Source of the DNA: Lawsonibacter celer
GTDB taxonomy: Bacteria > Bacillota > Clostridia > Oscillospirales > Oscillospiraceae
DNA length: 64,000 nucleotides
Direction of reading: 5' to 3'
Assembly (NCBI RefSeq): GCF_014281125.1
Contig: NZ_JACOEA010000002.1
Span: 124,001 to 188,000 of the forward strand
The translations under genes and the position numbers were made by a program. How positions within the stretch are numbered: position 1 is the first letter of the stretch; every line of letters starts with the position of its first letter. The notes below the pieces were generated by a model that saw only the letters and a list, made by a program, of their open reading frames with translations, made no database searches and was not told the origin of the DNA. Below are positions 1 through 7,772 of this stretch, piece after piece.

Positions 1-1869
1 GATGTCCCCGTTGAACATCCCCATGCCCGAGGACAGGCCGCCCTTTTCCTTCCACATCACATCGTAGTTGTTGCGGATCTGCATGACCCGGTCCCCCTCC
101 CGGAAGATGAACTCCCCGAAGCGGCGCTCGGCGCGGCCCTCCGCCGGGGGATTCACCGCCTCCTGAATGGCCCGGTTGAGGGCGGCCGTGCCCGCCAGAC
201 GCTTGCGGGTGGGAGAGAGCACCTGGATCTGCTCGGGCGGGATGCCCATATTTCTGGGCAGGCGGGTCTGGACCAGCTCCACAATGGTCTCCGCCGCCCG
301 GGCCGGCTCCCTCCGGCGCAGGAAGAAGAAGTCGCCCCCTTTATTGTGCAGGTCCGGGACCTGGCCCCGGTTGACCTCATGGGCGGAACGGACAATGGCG
401 CTCTCGGCGGCCTGGCGGAAGATTTCCGTCAGGCGCACCATGGGGATGACCCCGCTGCGGATCAGGTCGGCGAACAGGTTGCCCGGCCCCACGCTGGGCA
501 GCTGGTCCGGGTCGCCCACCAGAATCAGGCGGCACTCCCCCCGCAGGGCGGAGAGGAGAGCGCGCATCAACGTTATGTCAACCATAGAGGTCTCGTCCAC
601 AATCACCGCGTCGGCCTTCAGGGGCTCGTCCTCATCGTGGGCGAACACCAGGCGGCCGGAGCGGGGGTCGTACTGGGTCTCCAGCAGGCGGTGGATGGTG
701 GCCGCCTCCACCCCGCACAGCTCCCCCAGGCGCTTGGCCGCCCGGCCGGTGGGGGCAGCCAGAGCGGTGTCCAGGCCCAGGGCATCAAAGAGGGCCAGCA
801 CCCCCCGCAGGGAGGTGGTCTTGCCCGTGCCCGGCCCGCCGGTGAGCAGCATCACCTGGCTGGAGGCCGCCAGGGCCACCGCCTGCCGCTGCTGGGGCGC
901 GTAGGTGATGCCCTGCTCGGTCTGAATGCGGTCGAGGAGCCGCTCCAGGTCGGATGGGGGGACCATCTCCCCCGCCGCCATCTCCTTGAGCCGCCAGGCC
1001 ACGTACTGCTCCGCCTCGCAAAGCTCCTGGAGGTAGACGGCGGTCTCTCCCGCCGCCTCCTCCTGGACCGCCTCTCCCCGCTCCAGCAGGGCCTCCAGGC
1101 CGTCCTCCAGGACCTCCCCCTCCACGCCGATAAGCTGCCCGGTGGCCCAGAGCAGCTTGTTCCTGGGCAGAAAGGTGTGCCCGTTGTCCAGATTGTGGCG
1201 CAGCTCGAAGAGCAGGCCGGCCTCGATGCGCTGGGGGTCGTCCCCCTCGATGCCGGTGCTGAGGGCCAGCTCGTCCGCGGCGGCGAAGTCCACCCCCAGC
1301 TCCCCGTCCACCAGCAGATAAGGATTGGACCGTACCATCTCCAGGGCCCGGTCCCCGTAGCGCCGGTAGAGGGGCATGGCCAACTGCAGGGGCATCTGGT
1401 GCTCCCCCAAAAAATCCAGCAGGCGGCGCATGCCCATCTGGAGCCGGAAATGCTCCCCCATGGCCAGGGCCCGCTTGCGGGTGATGCCCTGAATCCGGGT
1501 CAGGCGCTCCGGATGTTCCTCCAGCACGGTGAGCGCCTCTCCTCCAAAGGTCTCCACCATCCGCCGGGCCGTGGCCGCGCCGATGCCCCGCACCGCGCCC
1601 GAGGCCAGGTAGTCAAAGATGGCCTTCTCCCCGGCGGGCATCCGCCGCTCCACCGTCTCGGCCTTGAACTGTTCTCCATAGGAGGCGTGGCGCACCCAAG
1701 CGCCGGACACGCTCAGCCCCTCCCCGGGCGCCACCCCGGGGAGACACCCCACCACCGTGACGCCGCCCCCCTCGCCGGCGTCCAGCTTCAAGACGGTGTA
1801 GCCGTTTTCCGCGTTTTGGTAGATGACCGCCTCCACGGTCCCTTGGATCAAATTGCGGTCCTCCGGCAT
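1..1869 (-). CDS. recD2: RecD2-type ATP-dependent DNA helicase, 3' end cut by window
   Basis: A 5'-to-3' superfamily 1B DNA helicase of the RecD2 (YrrC) family, which acts in DNA repair without RecBC. The 623 visible residues show an N-terminal OB-like region, tandem helix-hairpin-helix segments (about residues 85-200), Walker A GGPGTGKTT near residue 345, the AAPTGRAAKRL helicase motif, and the Walker B-type motif VDETSMVD near 423. Family members run to about 730-750 residues, so roughly the last 110 (the end of motif VI) lie outside the window. ATG at 1869 is chosen because GGGAGGCG sits just upstream. A strong hairpin with a T run lies directly before the ribosome site. Confidence 0.95.
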   Translation of the reverse strand, partial: MPEDRNLIQGTVEAVIYQNAENGYTVLKLDAGEGGGVTVVGCLPGVAPGEGLSVSGAWVRHASYGEQFKAETVERRMPAGEKAIFDYLASGAVRGIGAATARRMVETFGGEALTVLEEHPERLTRIQGITRKRALAMGEHFRLQMGMRRLLDFLGEHQMPLQLAMPLYRRYGDRALEMVRSNPYLLVDGELGVDFAAADELALSTGIEGDDPQRIEAGLLFELRHNLDNGHTFLPRNKLLWATGQLIGVEGEVLEDGLEALLERGEAVQEEAAGETAVYLQELCEAEQYVAWRLKEMAAGEMVPPSDLERLLDRIQTEQGITYAPQQRQAVALAASSQVMLLTGGPGTGKTTSLRGVLALFDALGLDTALAAPTGRAAKRLGELCGVEAATIHRLLETQYDPRSGRLVFAHDEDEPLKADAVIVDETSMVDITLMRALLSALRGECRLILVGDPDQLPSVGPGNLFADLIRSGVIPMVRLTEIFRQAAESAIVRSAHEVNRGQVPDLHNKGGDFFFLRRREPARAAETIVELVQTRLPRNMGIPPEQIQVLSPTRKRLAGTAALNRAIQEAVNPPAEGRAERRFGEFIFREGDRVMQIRNNYDVMWKEKGGLSSGMGMFNGDI

Positions 1870-1891
1870 AAACGCGCCTCCCAACAAAAAA

Positions 1892-1932
1892 AGATCCGCC
1901 TCTTCCGCGTACAACGCGGAGCAGGCAGATCT
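1892..1932 (-). terminator. Rho-independent terminator upstream of recD2
   Basis: Two 18-base arms (1892-1909 and 1915-1932), nearly perfectly complementary, are followed on the minus strand by seven T residues. The site ends the transcript of the small-protein genes at 1967-2833. Being only about 20 bases before the recD2 start, it could also attenuate read-through into recD2. Confidence 0.8.
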
Positions 1933-1966
1933 ATTTTAGCATGAAGCATGGGGTTTGTCGATACGT

Positions 1967-2302
1967 TCACAGGTGGCCGATGTACTCGCCAAGCCGGTCC
2001 ATAGGGCAGATCACAAGCCCCTGGTTCTGGGCCAGCAGCGCCGTGGCCGCGGCCTGCCCCACGGGGTTCAGCCCTCCGTCGGCGATGATGATGGTCATGG
2101 GGTACTGGCCGCCCTTCAGCCACAGCAGGCGCTTCACCTCGCCCTCCAGGCGCTCGCCGTCCCCCTCGGCGGGCACCACGGCATACACCGGGCCGCCCCA
2201 GTGCTCCCCGCCGGAGCAAAGCCGCCCGAACAGCAGCCAGCACAGCCACAGCAGCCCGGCCGCCGCCAGCAGCGCCAGGATGATTTCCAGCAAAGTTTTC
2301 AT
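1967..2302 (-). CDS. Small membrane-anchored protein of unknown function
   Basis: A 111-residue protein with one N-terminal hydrophobic segment (about residues 3-25, LLEIILALLAAAGLLWLCWL) and a short soluble domain that ends in a GLVICPMDRLGEYIGHL-like tail. I do not recognise the family. ATG at 2302 is preferred over an in-frame GTG four codons upstream because that GTG lies inside the GGAGGTG ribosome site. It follows the exporter-like gene at 2345 by about 40 bases and is probably co-transcribed with it. Confidence 0.7.
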   Translation of the reverse strand: MKTLLEIILALLAAAGLLWLCWLLFGRLCSGGEHWGGPVYAVVPAEGDGERLEGEVKRLLWLKGGQYPMTIIIADGGLNPVGQAAATALLAQNQGLVICPMDRLGEYIGHL

Positions 2303-2344
2303 ATTCCGGCTCACCTCCGCGCCATTCTATGCGCGGAGCGGGCG

Positions 2345-2833
2345 TTACGTCACAAGTGTCGTCACCGTGTGGGTCAAAAACGTCATGATAAGTCCAGCGG
2401 TGACGACCCCGGCAAAAATGGAGGGCAATGCCTTGCGCAGCGGCATATTCAGAAATGCCGCCACCAGCGCTCCGGTCCAGCCGCCGGTACCTGGCAGCGG
2501 AATGGCCACAAAGATAAACAGGCCCAGATATTTATATTTGGTCACCTTGCGGCCCTTCAGGTGGGCCTTCTTCTCCAGCCGGTCCACCAGCTGTCCCAGG
2601 CGCGGTATGCGCCGTCGCATCCACTGGAAGATGCGACGGATATAGACCACAATAAAGGGAATTGGAATCATATTGCCGATGATACCCGCGATCAGAGCCG
2701 CCCAAGGCGGCAGCCCCAGGGCCACCCCAAAGGGCACGCCGCCCCGCAGCTCCACCACGGGGACCATGGATACCAGCATGGTAAAGACCATCCGGCCCAG
2801 GCCGGTATCGGTCAGCCACTGCATCAAATCCAA
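2345..2833 (-). CDS. COG2426 / small multidrug export family membrane protein
   Basis: A 162-residue integral membrane protein of the Sm_multidrug_ex (COG2426) family. The conserved VELRGGVP motif near residue 27 and IPLPGTGGWTGAL near 113 are both present, with about four membrane segments and a basic loop (RRIFQWMRRRIPR). Family members are annotated as putative small-molecule exporters, but substrates are unknown. The start is TTG at 2833: GAGGTG lies eight bases upstream of it, whereas the next ATG would be 17 bases away. Confidence 0.85.
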   Translation of the reverse strand: MDLMQWLTDTGLGRMVFTMLVSMVPVVELRGGVPFGVALGLPPWAALIAGIIGNMIPIPFIVVYIRRIFQWMRRRIPRLGQLVDRLEKKAHLKGRKVTKYKYLGLFIFVAIPLPGTGGWTGALVAAFLNMPLRKALPSIFAGVVTAGLIMTFLTHTVTTLVT

Positions 2834-2941
2834 AATCTGTTCACCTCAAGAGCAGGATGCTCTTATCATACCATAGAAACGCCTGGTAAAATATAAATTT
2901 TTTATAAAAGAAATTCCGGTCACCGTCCTGTGCGCCCCGCG

Positions 2942-3247
2942 TCAGCTTTTCCCCGCCTCCAGGGCAAGCAGGTCATTGAGCAGATGCTCCACAAGCGGAT
3001 GGTACTTTGCGTCCAGGCGCCGCCATTTTTCCAGAATCCGCTCATCCGCGCTCCGGGGCGCACCAAACAGCAGATAGTCGGCGGACAGCCCCAGCACCCG
3101 GCAGATAGCCGTCAGTGTCTTTACAGATACGCCTGTCCGCCCTCGTTCTACCTCCGCCATGTAAGAGACGCTGACATTCACCAATTCGGCAAATTGCTCC
3201 CTTGTATATCCGGCCGCCTCCCGCGCCCCTCTGATTCTAGTGTGCAA
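2942..3247 (-). CDS. XRE-family transcriptional regulator
   Basis: A 101-residue regulator with an N-terminal Cro/C1 helix-turn-helix (about residues 3-60, RIRGAREAAGYTREQFAELV...VSVSYMAEVERGRTG) and a short helical tail. TTG at 3247 is chosen because GAGG lies eight bases upstream; a GTG at 3256 overlaps that ribosome site. It is transcribed divergently from the lipoprotein gene at 3402, and a palindromic site lies between them, so it probably represses its own promoter, the lipoprotein, or both. Confidence 0.88.
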   Translation of the reverse strand: MHTRIRGAREAAGYTREQFAELVNVSVSYMAEVERGRTGVSVKTLTAICRVLGLSADYLLFGAPRSADERILEKWRRLDAKYHPLVEHLLNDLLALEAGKS

Positions 3248-3291
3248 AACGATCACCTCAACGAATAGTATGAGTGATAGTTTTTTCTCTT

Positions 3292-3338
3292 AACATCAAC
3301 TTATAATGTATATTTAATATATTGTATTACTTGATGTT
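3292..3338. promoter_or_regulatory. Inverted-repeat operator in divergent promoter region
   Basis: AACATCAA (3292-3299) and TTGATGTT (3331-3338) are perfect 8-base inverted copies. A further ATCAA copy lies at 3351. They flank an AT-rich centre between the XRE gene and the lipoprotein gene. The arrangement fits a dimeric XRE repressor site; binding by the neighbouring regulator is inferred. Confidence 0.55.
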
Positions 3339-3350
3339 TTATGGTAAAAT
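3322..3350 (+). promoter_or_regulatory. Promoter of the lipoprotein gene
   Basis: TTGTAT (3322-3327), a 17-base spacer and TAAAAT (3345-3350). It overlaps the right arm of the inverted repeat, so an occupied operator would block it. Confidence 0.6.
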
Positions 3351-3401
3351 ATCAAACATTGGAGCAGATTTTCTCCATCACAAAGAAAGAGAGGCACATC
3401 T

Positions 3402-4553
3402 ATGAAAAAGCTTTCTGTGCTGGCCCTTGCCGCAGCGCTTGCCCTAGTGGCTGCCGCCTGTGGCGGAAATGGTACGCAGAGCACCGCTTCCACCGGTACG
3501 CCCCTGTCGACTCAGACCTCTGATGCCGTGGAACCCCCCTCCATCCAGGAGACTCCTTCACCATCCAAAAGCACTCCCGTGCTTCTGTCTGCCGCAGAAT
3601 TTGAGGAATTGCTGGCCCAGCTGCCCCTGTTTATCTCTTCCACCCAATATGTAGTGCAGGACGAGCAATATAAATCCCTCTACCCCGACATGCTCCAGGC
3701 CGTTTTACAGAACGATACCGACGCGGATATCAAAAACGCCGTGGTAGCCTTCGCCGCCTGGGACAAAAATGGTCTGCCAGTCAAGATCAAGGGCTCCATT
3801 GACTTCTCCGACGGCTCTTACATTAAGCAGGTCAATTACGCCGACATCAATCTGGTCCCCGGAGACTCCTTTGGCGAGAACTCCGGCTTTGAGATCAGCG
3901 AAGACTGTGCCATCGCCACTTTTGCCGCCGTCGTGGTGAGCTTCGAGACCTTTGGGGGCGATACCTGGGAAAATCCCTATTACGATGCCTGGCGCACGCT
4001 CTACGGGGGCGTAAAGTACAGCGATTCCCTCAGCGTAGAGGTCTCCCCCGCCGACGCCTCTTTTACTGGCTCTTCCACAGGCGGAAGTTCCGCTGCTACT
4101 CCCACGTCCTCTGCTCCGGAGGAGGAACTGCTGGCTCAACTGGCAGAGCAGCCCCTCCGGGTTGTCTCCACCCAATATGTGGTGCAGGATGAACAGTATA
4201 AATCCCTCTACCCCGACATGCTCCAGGCCGTCTTACAGAACGATACTGACGCGGATATCAAAAACGCCGTGGTGGCCTTCGCCGCCTGGGACAAAAATGG
4301 TCTGCCAGTCAAGATCAAGGGCTCTATCGACTTCTCCGACGGCTCTTACATCAAGCAGGTCAATTACACTGACATCAATCTGGTCCCGGGAGACTCCTTT
4401 GGTGAGAGCGCCGGCTTTGAAGTAGACGAGGCCTGCGGCATTACACACTTTACAGCTATGGTCGCCTCCTATGAAACATTTGAAAGCGATGTCTGGGAGA
4501 ATCCACTCTTTGAAGACTGGTGCGCTCTGTACGAGGGAACAAAGCGTCCCTGA
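3402..4553 (+). CDS. Lipoprotein with two tandem DUF5780-type domains
   Basis: A 383-residue secreted protein with a lipoprotein signal peptide (cleavage before Cys in LVAAACGG, about residue 20), a Ser/Thr/Pro-rich linker, and two copies of a roughly 120-residue domain starting near residues 80 and 255. Both contain STQYVVQDEQYKSLYPDM, AAWDKNGLPVKIKGSIDF and a WENP motif, which I associate with DUF5780 (function unknown). The two copies are almost identical over about 85 residues and nearly identical in DNA, so the duplication is recent. GAGAGG precedes ATG 3402. Confidence 0.85.
   Translation: MKKLSVLALAAALALVAAACGGNGTQSTASTGTPLSTQTSDAVEPPSIQETPSPSKSTPVLLSAAEFEELLAQLPLFISSTQYVVQDEQYKSLYPDMLQAVLQNDTDADIKNAVVAFAAWDKNGLPVKIKGSIDFSDGSYIKQVNYADINLVPGDSFGENSGFEISEDCAIATFAAVVVSFETFGGDTWENPYYDAWRTLYGGVKYSDSLSVEVSPADASFTGSSTGGSSAATPTSSAPEEELLAQLAEQPLRVVSTQYVVQDEQYKSLYPDMLQAVLQNDTDADIKNAVVAFAAWDKNGLPVKIKGSIDFSDGSYIKQVNYTDINLVPGDSFGESAGFEVDEACGITHFTAMVASYETFESDVWENPLFEDWCALYEGTKRP
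3639..3892 (+). repeat. Intragenic direct repeat, copy 1
   Basis: About 250 bases encoding STQYVVQDEQ to PGDSFGE. It is repeated 528 bases downstream (4167-4420) with only scattered, mostly third-position differences. It marks a duplicated domain inside the lipoprotein. Confidence 0.85.
4167..4420 (+). repeat. Intragenic direct repeat, copy 2
   Basis: Second copy of the repeat at 3639-3892. Sequence outside the copies (linkers and the C-terminal WENP regions) has diverged more, which suggests gene conversion or strong constraint on the central block. Confidence 0.85.
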
Positions 4554-4572
4554 GCGGTTTCCGATACAAAAG

Positions 4573-4602
4573 CAGGCCCAGCCGGCACTCCGGCTGGGCC
4601 TG
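4573..4602. terminator. Terminator between convergent genes
   Basis: Perfect 13-base arms (4573-4585, 4590-4602) with a CACT loop. A short T-rich tail lies on the plus side and a TTTTG tail on the minus side. It serves the lipoprotein gene and probably lysA. Confidence 0.75.
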
Positions 4603-4613
4603 TCCTTTCACAT

Positions 4614-5873
4614 TCAGTCAAAGATCATGGTGGAGAAATAGTCCTCCGGCGTCTCGGCGCGGCGGATCAGCTTGGTGGAGCCGTCCTCCCGGAGCAGCAC
4701 CTCCGCCGAGCGGAGCTTGCCGTTGTAATTGTACCCCATGGAGAAGCCGTGGGCGCCGGTGTCATGGATCACCAGCAGGTCGCCCCTGTCGATTTTGGGG
4801 AGCATGCGGTCCACGGCGAATTTGTCGCAGTTTTCGCACAGGGAGCCCACTACGTCGTACTTGTGGTCACAGGGGGCGTCCTCCTTGCCCATGACGGTGA
4901 TGTGGTGGTAGGCCCCATAGATGGCCGGGCGCATCAGGTTGGCGGCGCAGGCGTCCACCCCGATATACTCCTTGTAGGTGTGCTTTTCGTGGATGGCGCG
5001 GGTGACCAGGCAGCCGTAGGGCCCCAGCATAAAGCGCCCCAGCTCGGTGCACAGGGACACGTCCCCCATCCCGGCGGGAACCAGGATCTCCTCATAGGCC
5101 CGGCGCACGCCCTCGCCGATGACGGCAATGTCGTTGGCGGGCTGATCCGGGCGGTAGGGGATGCCCACGCCGCCGGAGAGGTTGATAAACTTCACATCCG
5201 CCCCCGTCTCGTCCCGCAGCTCCACCGCCAGCTTGAAGAGAATGGCGGCCAAGGCGGGGTAATAGTCGTTGGACAGGGTGTTGGAGGCCAAGAAGGCATG
5301 GATACCGAAGCGCTTGGCCCCCATGGTCTTGAGCTTCTTGAAGCCCTCAAAAAGCTGCTCCCTGGTGAAGCCGTACTTGGAGTCCCCCGGGGTGTCCATC
5401 ACCTGGAAGCCCTCCTTGGAGGCGCCCAGCTGGAACACCCCGCCGGGGTTGAAGCGGCAGGAGATGGTCTCCGGGATATATCCGATCGTCTGCTGAAGGA
5501 AGTCGATGTGGGTAAAATCGTCCAGATTGATGGTGGCCCCCAGTTTGGCGGCCAGCTCAAATTCCTCCGCCGGCGTCTCGTTGGAGGAAAACATGATCTC
5601 GCCCCCGGTAAAGCCGCATTGGTCGGAGAGCATCAGCTCGGTGAGGGAGGAGCAGTCCACGCCGCAGCCCTCTTCCCTCAGAATCTTCAGGATCGCAGGG
5701 TTGGGGGTGGCCTTGACGGCAAAATACTCCTTATAGTCCGGGTTCCAGGCGAAGGCCGCCTTCAGACGGCGGGCGTTCTCGCGGATGCCCTTCTCGTCAT
5801 AGAGGTGGAAGGGGGTTGGATACTGGGCGGCGATCTCTTCCAGCTGCCGCTTGGTCACAAAGGGCTTTTTCAT
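4614..5873 (-). CDS. lysA: Diaminopimelate decarboxylase
   Basis: A PLP-dependent fold-type III decarboxylase that converts meso-diaminopimelate to lysine and CO2. The 419 residues show the PLP lysine in FAVKATPNP (about K54), a His in GIHAFLASN, the phosphate-binding SGGVGIPY, CTELGRFMLGPYG, and a C-terminal GSLCENCDKFA motif carrying the cysteine that completes the partner subunit's active site. The form with ELGR and CENCDKFA resembles the LysA branch common in anaerobic Firmicutes and Bacteroidetes. ATG 5873 is chosen over upstream in-frame starts because AAGGTG precedes it and similarity begins here. Confidence 0.93.
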   Translation of the reverse strand: MKKPFVTKRQLEEIAAQYPTPFHLYDEKGIRENARRLKAAFAWNPDYKEYFAVKATPNPAILKILREEGCGVDCSSLTELMLSDQCGFTGGEIMFSSNETPAEEFELAAKLGATINLDDFTHIDFLQQTIGYIPETISCRFNPGGVFQLGASKEGFQVMDTPGDSKYGFTREQLFEGFKKLKTMGAKRFGIHAFLASNTLSNDYYPALAAILFKLAVELRDETGADVKFINLSGGVGIPYRPDQPANDIAVIGEGVRRAYEEILVPAGMGDVSLCTELGRFMLGPYGCLVTRAIHEKHTYKEYIGVDACAANLMRPAIYGAYHHITVMGKEDAPCDHKYDVVGSLCENCDKFAVDRMLPKIDRGDLLVIHDTGAHGFSMGYNYNGKLRSAEVLLREDGSTKLIRRAETPEDYFSTMIFD

Positions 5874-6037
5874 ACTGCACACCTTACCTTTTCTGCTGCC
5901 GAGGCTGTTTGATTCTGCTATTACTATAATCCCCAAGTAAAAATTTTGTCAATCCACAGATATTCCTACCCCTTTCCGCCTTTTTTTCCACCATGTTGGA
6001 AAAAGCGCCGAAATCCGAAAAAGTTTTTCGCTTCCTC

Positions 6038-6066
6038 TTGCATTAAGCGCCGGTTTCTGTTACCAT
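6038..6066 (+). promoter_or_regulatory. Promoter of the uracil permease leader
   Basis: TTGCAT (6038-6043), a 17-base spacer and TACCAT (6061-6066). The inferred start near 6073 gives a leader of roughly 170 bases. Confidence 0.55.
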
Positions 6067-6077
6067 AGTGCAGAATT

Positions 6078-6197
6078 CGGAGCAGGTGGAGGTTGGGGCT
6101 GGTGAAACGGGATGCGGTTCGGTTTTCGGCGCTCCTGGCCATATTATTTGCAATTAAGGGCAATTGCTTTTCTCGCTGAAAAGTAATTGCTTTTTTT
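6078..6197 (+). promoter_or_regulatory. Attenuator-like leader of the uracil permease gene
   Basis: A GC-rich element closed by GGAGC and GCTCC (about 6079-6136) is followed by an intrinsic terminator: arms 6160-6172 and 6178-6190, then seven T residues (6191-6197), 50 bases before the permease ATG. GCAATT (6150-6155) can pair with AATTGC (6162-6167), which would break the terminator stem. This is the layout of an on/off attenuator. I do not see a PyrR-binding-loop consensus, and no known riboswitch family is evident, so the sensor is unknown. Confidence 0.6.
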
Positions 6198-6246
6198 CTG
6201 GAAATGATACATCTGCAAGCTGGAGAGAGATTGAGAGGAGCGTATT

Positions 6247-7626
6247 ATGGGAAAGAAAACTACCACCCCGGGCAATGAGCCCATCCGTGACGCCAGGACC
6301 TTGGGCATCCCCAAGATGCTGATCCTTGGCCTGCAGCATATGTTCGCCATGTTCGGCGCCACCGTGCTGGTCCCCATTTTGGTCACCAGCTACGGCCTGC
6401 CGCTGTCCATCCAGACCACTCTGTTTTTCGCCGGAATCGGCACCCTGTTCTTCCATGTGTGTACCCGCATGAAGGTCCCCGCCTTTTTGGGCTCTTCCTT
6501 CGCCTTCCTGGGCGGCTTTCAGGCGGTGGCTGAGCTGCCCGCCTATGCCGGCATGAGCGGCGAGGAAAAACTGGCCTACGCCCTGGGCGGTGTAGTGGTG
6601 GCCGGGCTTTTGTACCTGGTGCTGGCCGCCATTATCAAGCTGGCCGGAGTGAAGCGGGTCATGCGCTTTCTGCCCCCGGTGGTCACCGGCCCCATCATCA
6701 TCCTGATCGGTCTGAACCTGGCGCCCTCCGCCGTCAACAACGCCAAGACCTGCTGGTGGCTGGCCCTCGTGGCCATGGCGATTATCATTGTGGCCAACAT
6801 CTGGGGCAAGGGCATGATTAAAATCATCCCCATCCTGCTGGGTGTGGTGGGCTCCTACATCGTGGCGGTCATCGCCAACGCCTGCGGCGCCACCGCGCTG
6901 GACGCGGCCGGCAATGTGATCCCCCTGATGGACTTTTCCGCCGTGGCCGCCTCCCAGATCGTGGGCCTGCAGCCCTTCTCCATCGCCAAGTTTGACGTCA
7001 ATTCCATTCTGGTCATGGCCCCCATCGCCATTGCCGCCATGATGGAGCACATCGGCGATATGTCCGCTATTTCGGCCACTGTGGGTCGGAATTTCATTGA
7101 GGATCCCGGCCTGCACCGCACGCTCATCGGAGACGGTATTGCCACCTCCCTGTCCGCCTTCTTCGGCGGCCCGGCCAATACCACTTACGGCGAGAACACC
7201 GGTGTGCTGGTGCTCTCCCGGGTATATGATCCCCGGGTTATCCGCCTGGCTGCCCTCTACGCGGTGATTCTGTCCTTCTCCCCCGCCTTTGCCGCCATTG
7301 TCAACTCCATCCCCACCGCCATTATCGGCGGCGTGTCCTTTATTCTGTACGGTATGATTTCCGCCATCGGCGTGCGCAATGTGGTGGAGAACCGGGTGGA
7401 TTTCACCAACTCCCGTAACCTGATCATTGCCGCCGTTATTCTGGTGTGCGGCCTGGGCTTCTCCGGCGGCCTGACCTTCACCGTGGGTGAGGCCCATGTG
7501 ACCCTCACCTCCCTTGCCATTGCCGCCATTGCGGGCATTGTGCTCAACGCCATTCTGCCCGGCAAGGACTATGTGTTCGGCACCGATGTGACCGAGGGCC
7601 GCTCCGGCGATATGGGCCGGTACTAA
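6247..7626 (+). CDS. uraA: Uracil permease (NCS2 family)
   Basis: A 459-residue, 14-segment nucleobase:cation symporter of the UraA/PyrP branch that imports uracil for pyrimidine salvage. It shows LQHMFAMFGATVLVP near the N-terminus, the substrate-site glutamate in MMEHIGDM (about E267) and the second in ANTTYGENTGV (about E316). The position that is His245 in E. coli UraA is Asp here. GAGAGGAGCG precedes ATG 6247. The gene stands alone, behind an attenuator-like leader and before a strong terminator, so it is probably regulated by nucleobase supply. Confidence 0.9.
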   Translation: MGKKTTTPGNEPIRDARTLGIPKMLILGLQHMFAMFGATVLVPILVTSYGLPLSIQTTLFFAGIGTLFFHVCTRMKVPAFLGSSFAFLGGFQAVAELPAYAGMSGEEKLAYALGGVVVAGLLYLVLAAIIKLAGVKRVMRFLPPVVTGPIIILIGLNLAPSAVNNAKTCWWLALVAMAIIIVANIWGKGMIKIIPILLGVVGSYIVAVIANACGATALDAAGNVIPLMDFSAVAASQIVGLQPFSIAKFDVNSILVMAPIAIAAMMEHIGDMSAISATVGRNFIEDPGLHRTLIGDGIATSLSAFFGGPANTTYGENTGVLVLSRVYDPRVIRLAALYAVILSFSPAFAAIVNSIPTAIIGGVSFILYGMISAIGVRNVVENRVDFTNSRNLIIAAVILVCGLGFSGGLTFTVGEAHVTLTSLAIAAIAGIVLNAILPGKDYVFGTDVTEGRSGDMGRY

Positions 7627-7640
7627 TCCCCCTTTCCGCA

Positions 7641-7676
7641 GCATCCCCCCGGCCAAAGGCCGGGGGGATGCTTTTT
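7641..7676 (+). terminator. Terminator of the uracil permease gene
   Basis: Perfect 14-base arms (7641-7654, 7658-7671) with an AAA loop, followed by TTTTT. Confidence 0.92.
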
Positions 7677-7712
7677 GCATTCTGGACTTATAAAAAGATT
7701 CAAAACTGGCAT

Positions 7713-7741
7713 TTGAACTATGTTCAGATCGGCGCTATACT
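7713..7741 (+). promoter_or_regulatory. Promoter of the ECF S-component gene
   Basis: TTGAAC (7713-7718), a 17-base spacer and TATACT (7736-7741). The dyad TGAAC-TAT-GTTCA (7714-7726) overlaps the -35 box and may be an operator. The leader is too short for a riboswitch. Confidence 0.65.
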
Positions 7742-7772
7742 AACTCCACCTTACAGATAGGAAGTGGTTCCT

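Larger units (their letters stand above)
5874..6246. other. Intergenic region holding permease promoter and leader
   Basis: About 370 bases without a gene between divergent lysA and the uracil permease. The right half holds the permease promoter (6038-6066), a structured GC-rich leader and an intrinsic terminator just before the permease start. The left half (about 5880-6030) is AT-rich and probably contains the lysA promoter, but I see no convincing pair of boxes. Confidence 0.6.

Noticed and set aside
3639..4420. Repeated block read as a mobile element or CRISPR-like array
   Set aside because: There are only two copies, both in frame inside one gene and encoding the same protein domain; no spacers, terminal repeats or transposase.
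6073..6200. Known purine, THF or guanidine riboswitch before the permease
   Set aside because: The conserved cores of these families do not appear by eye, so only an attenuator of unknown ligand is claimed.
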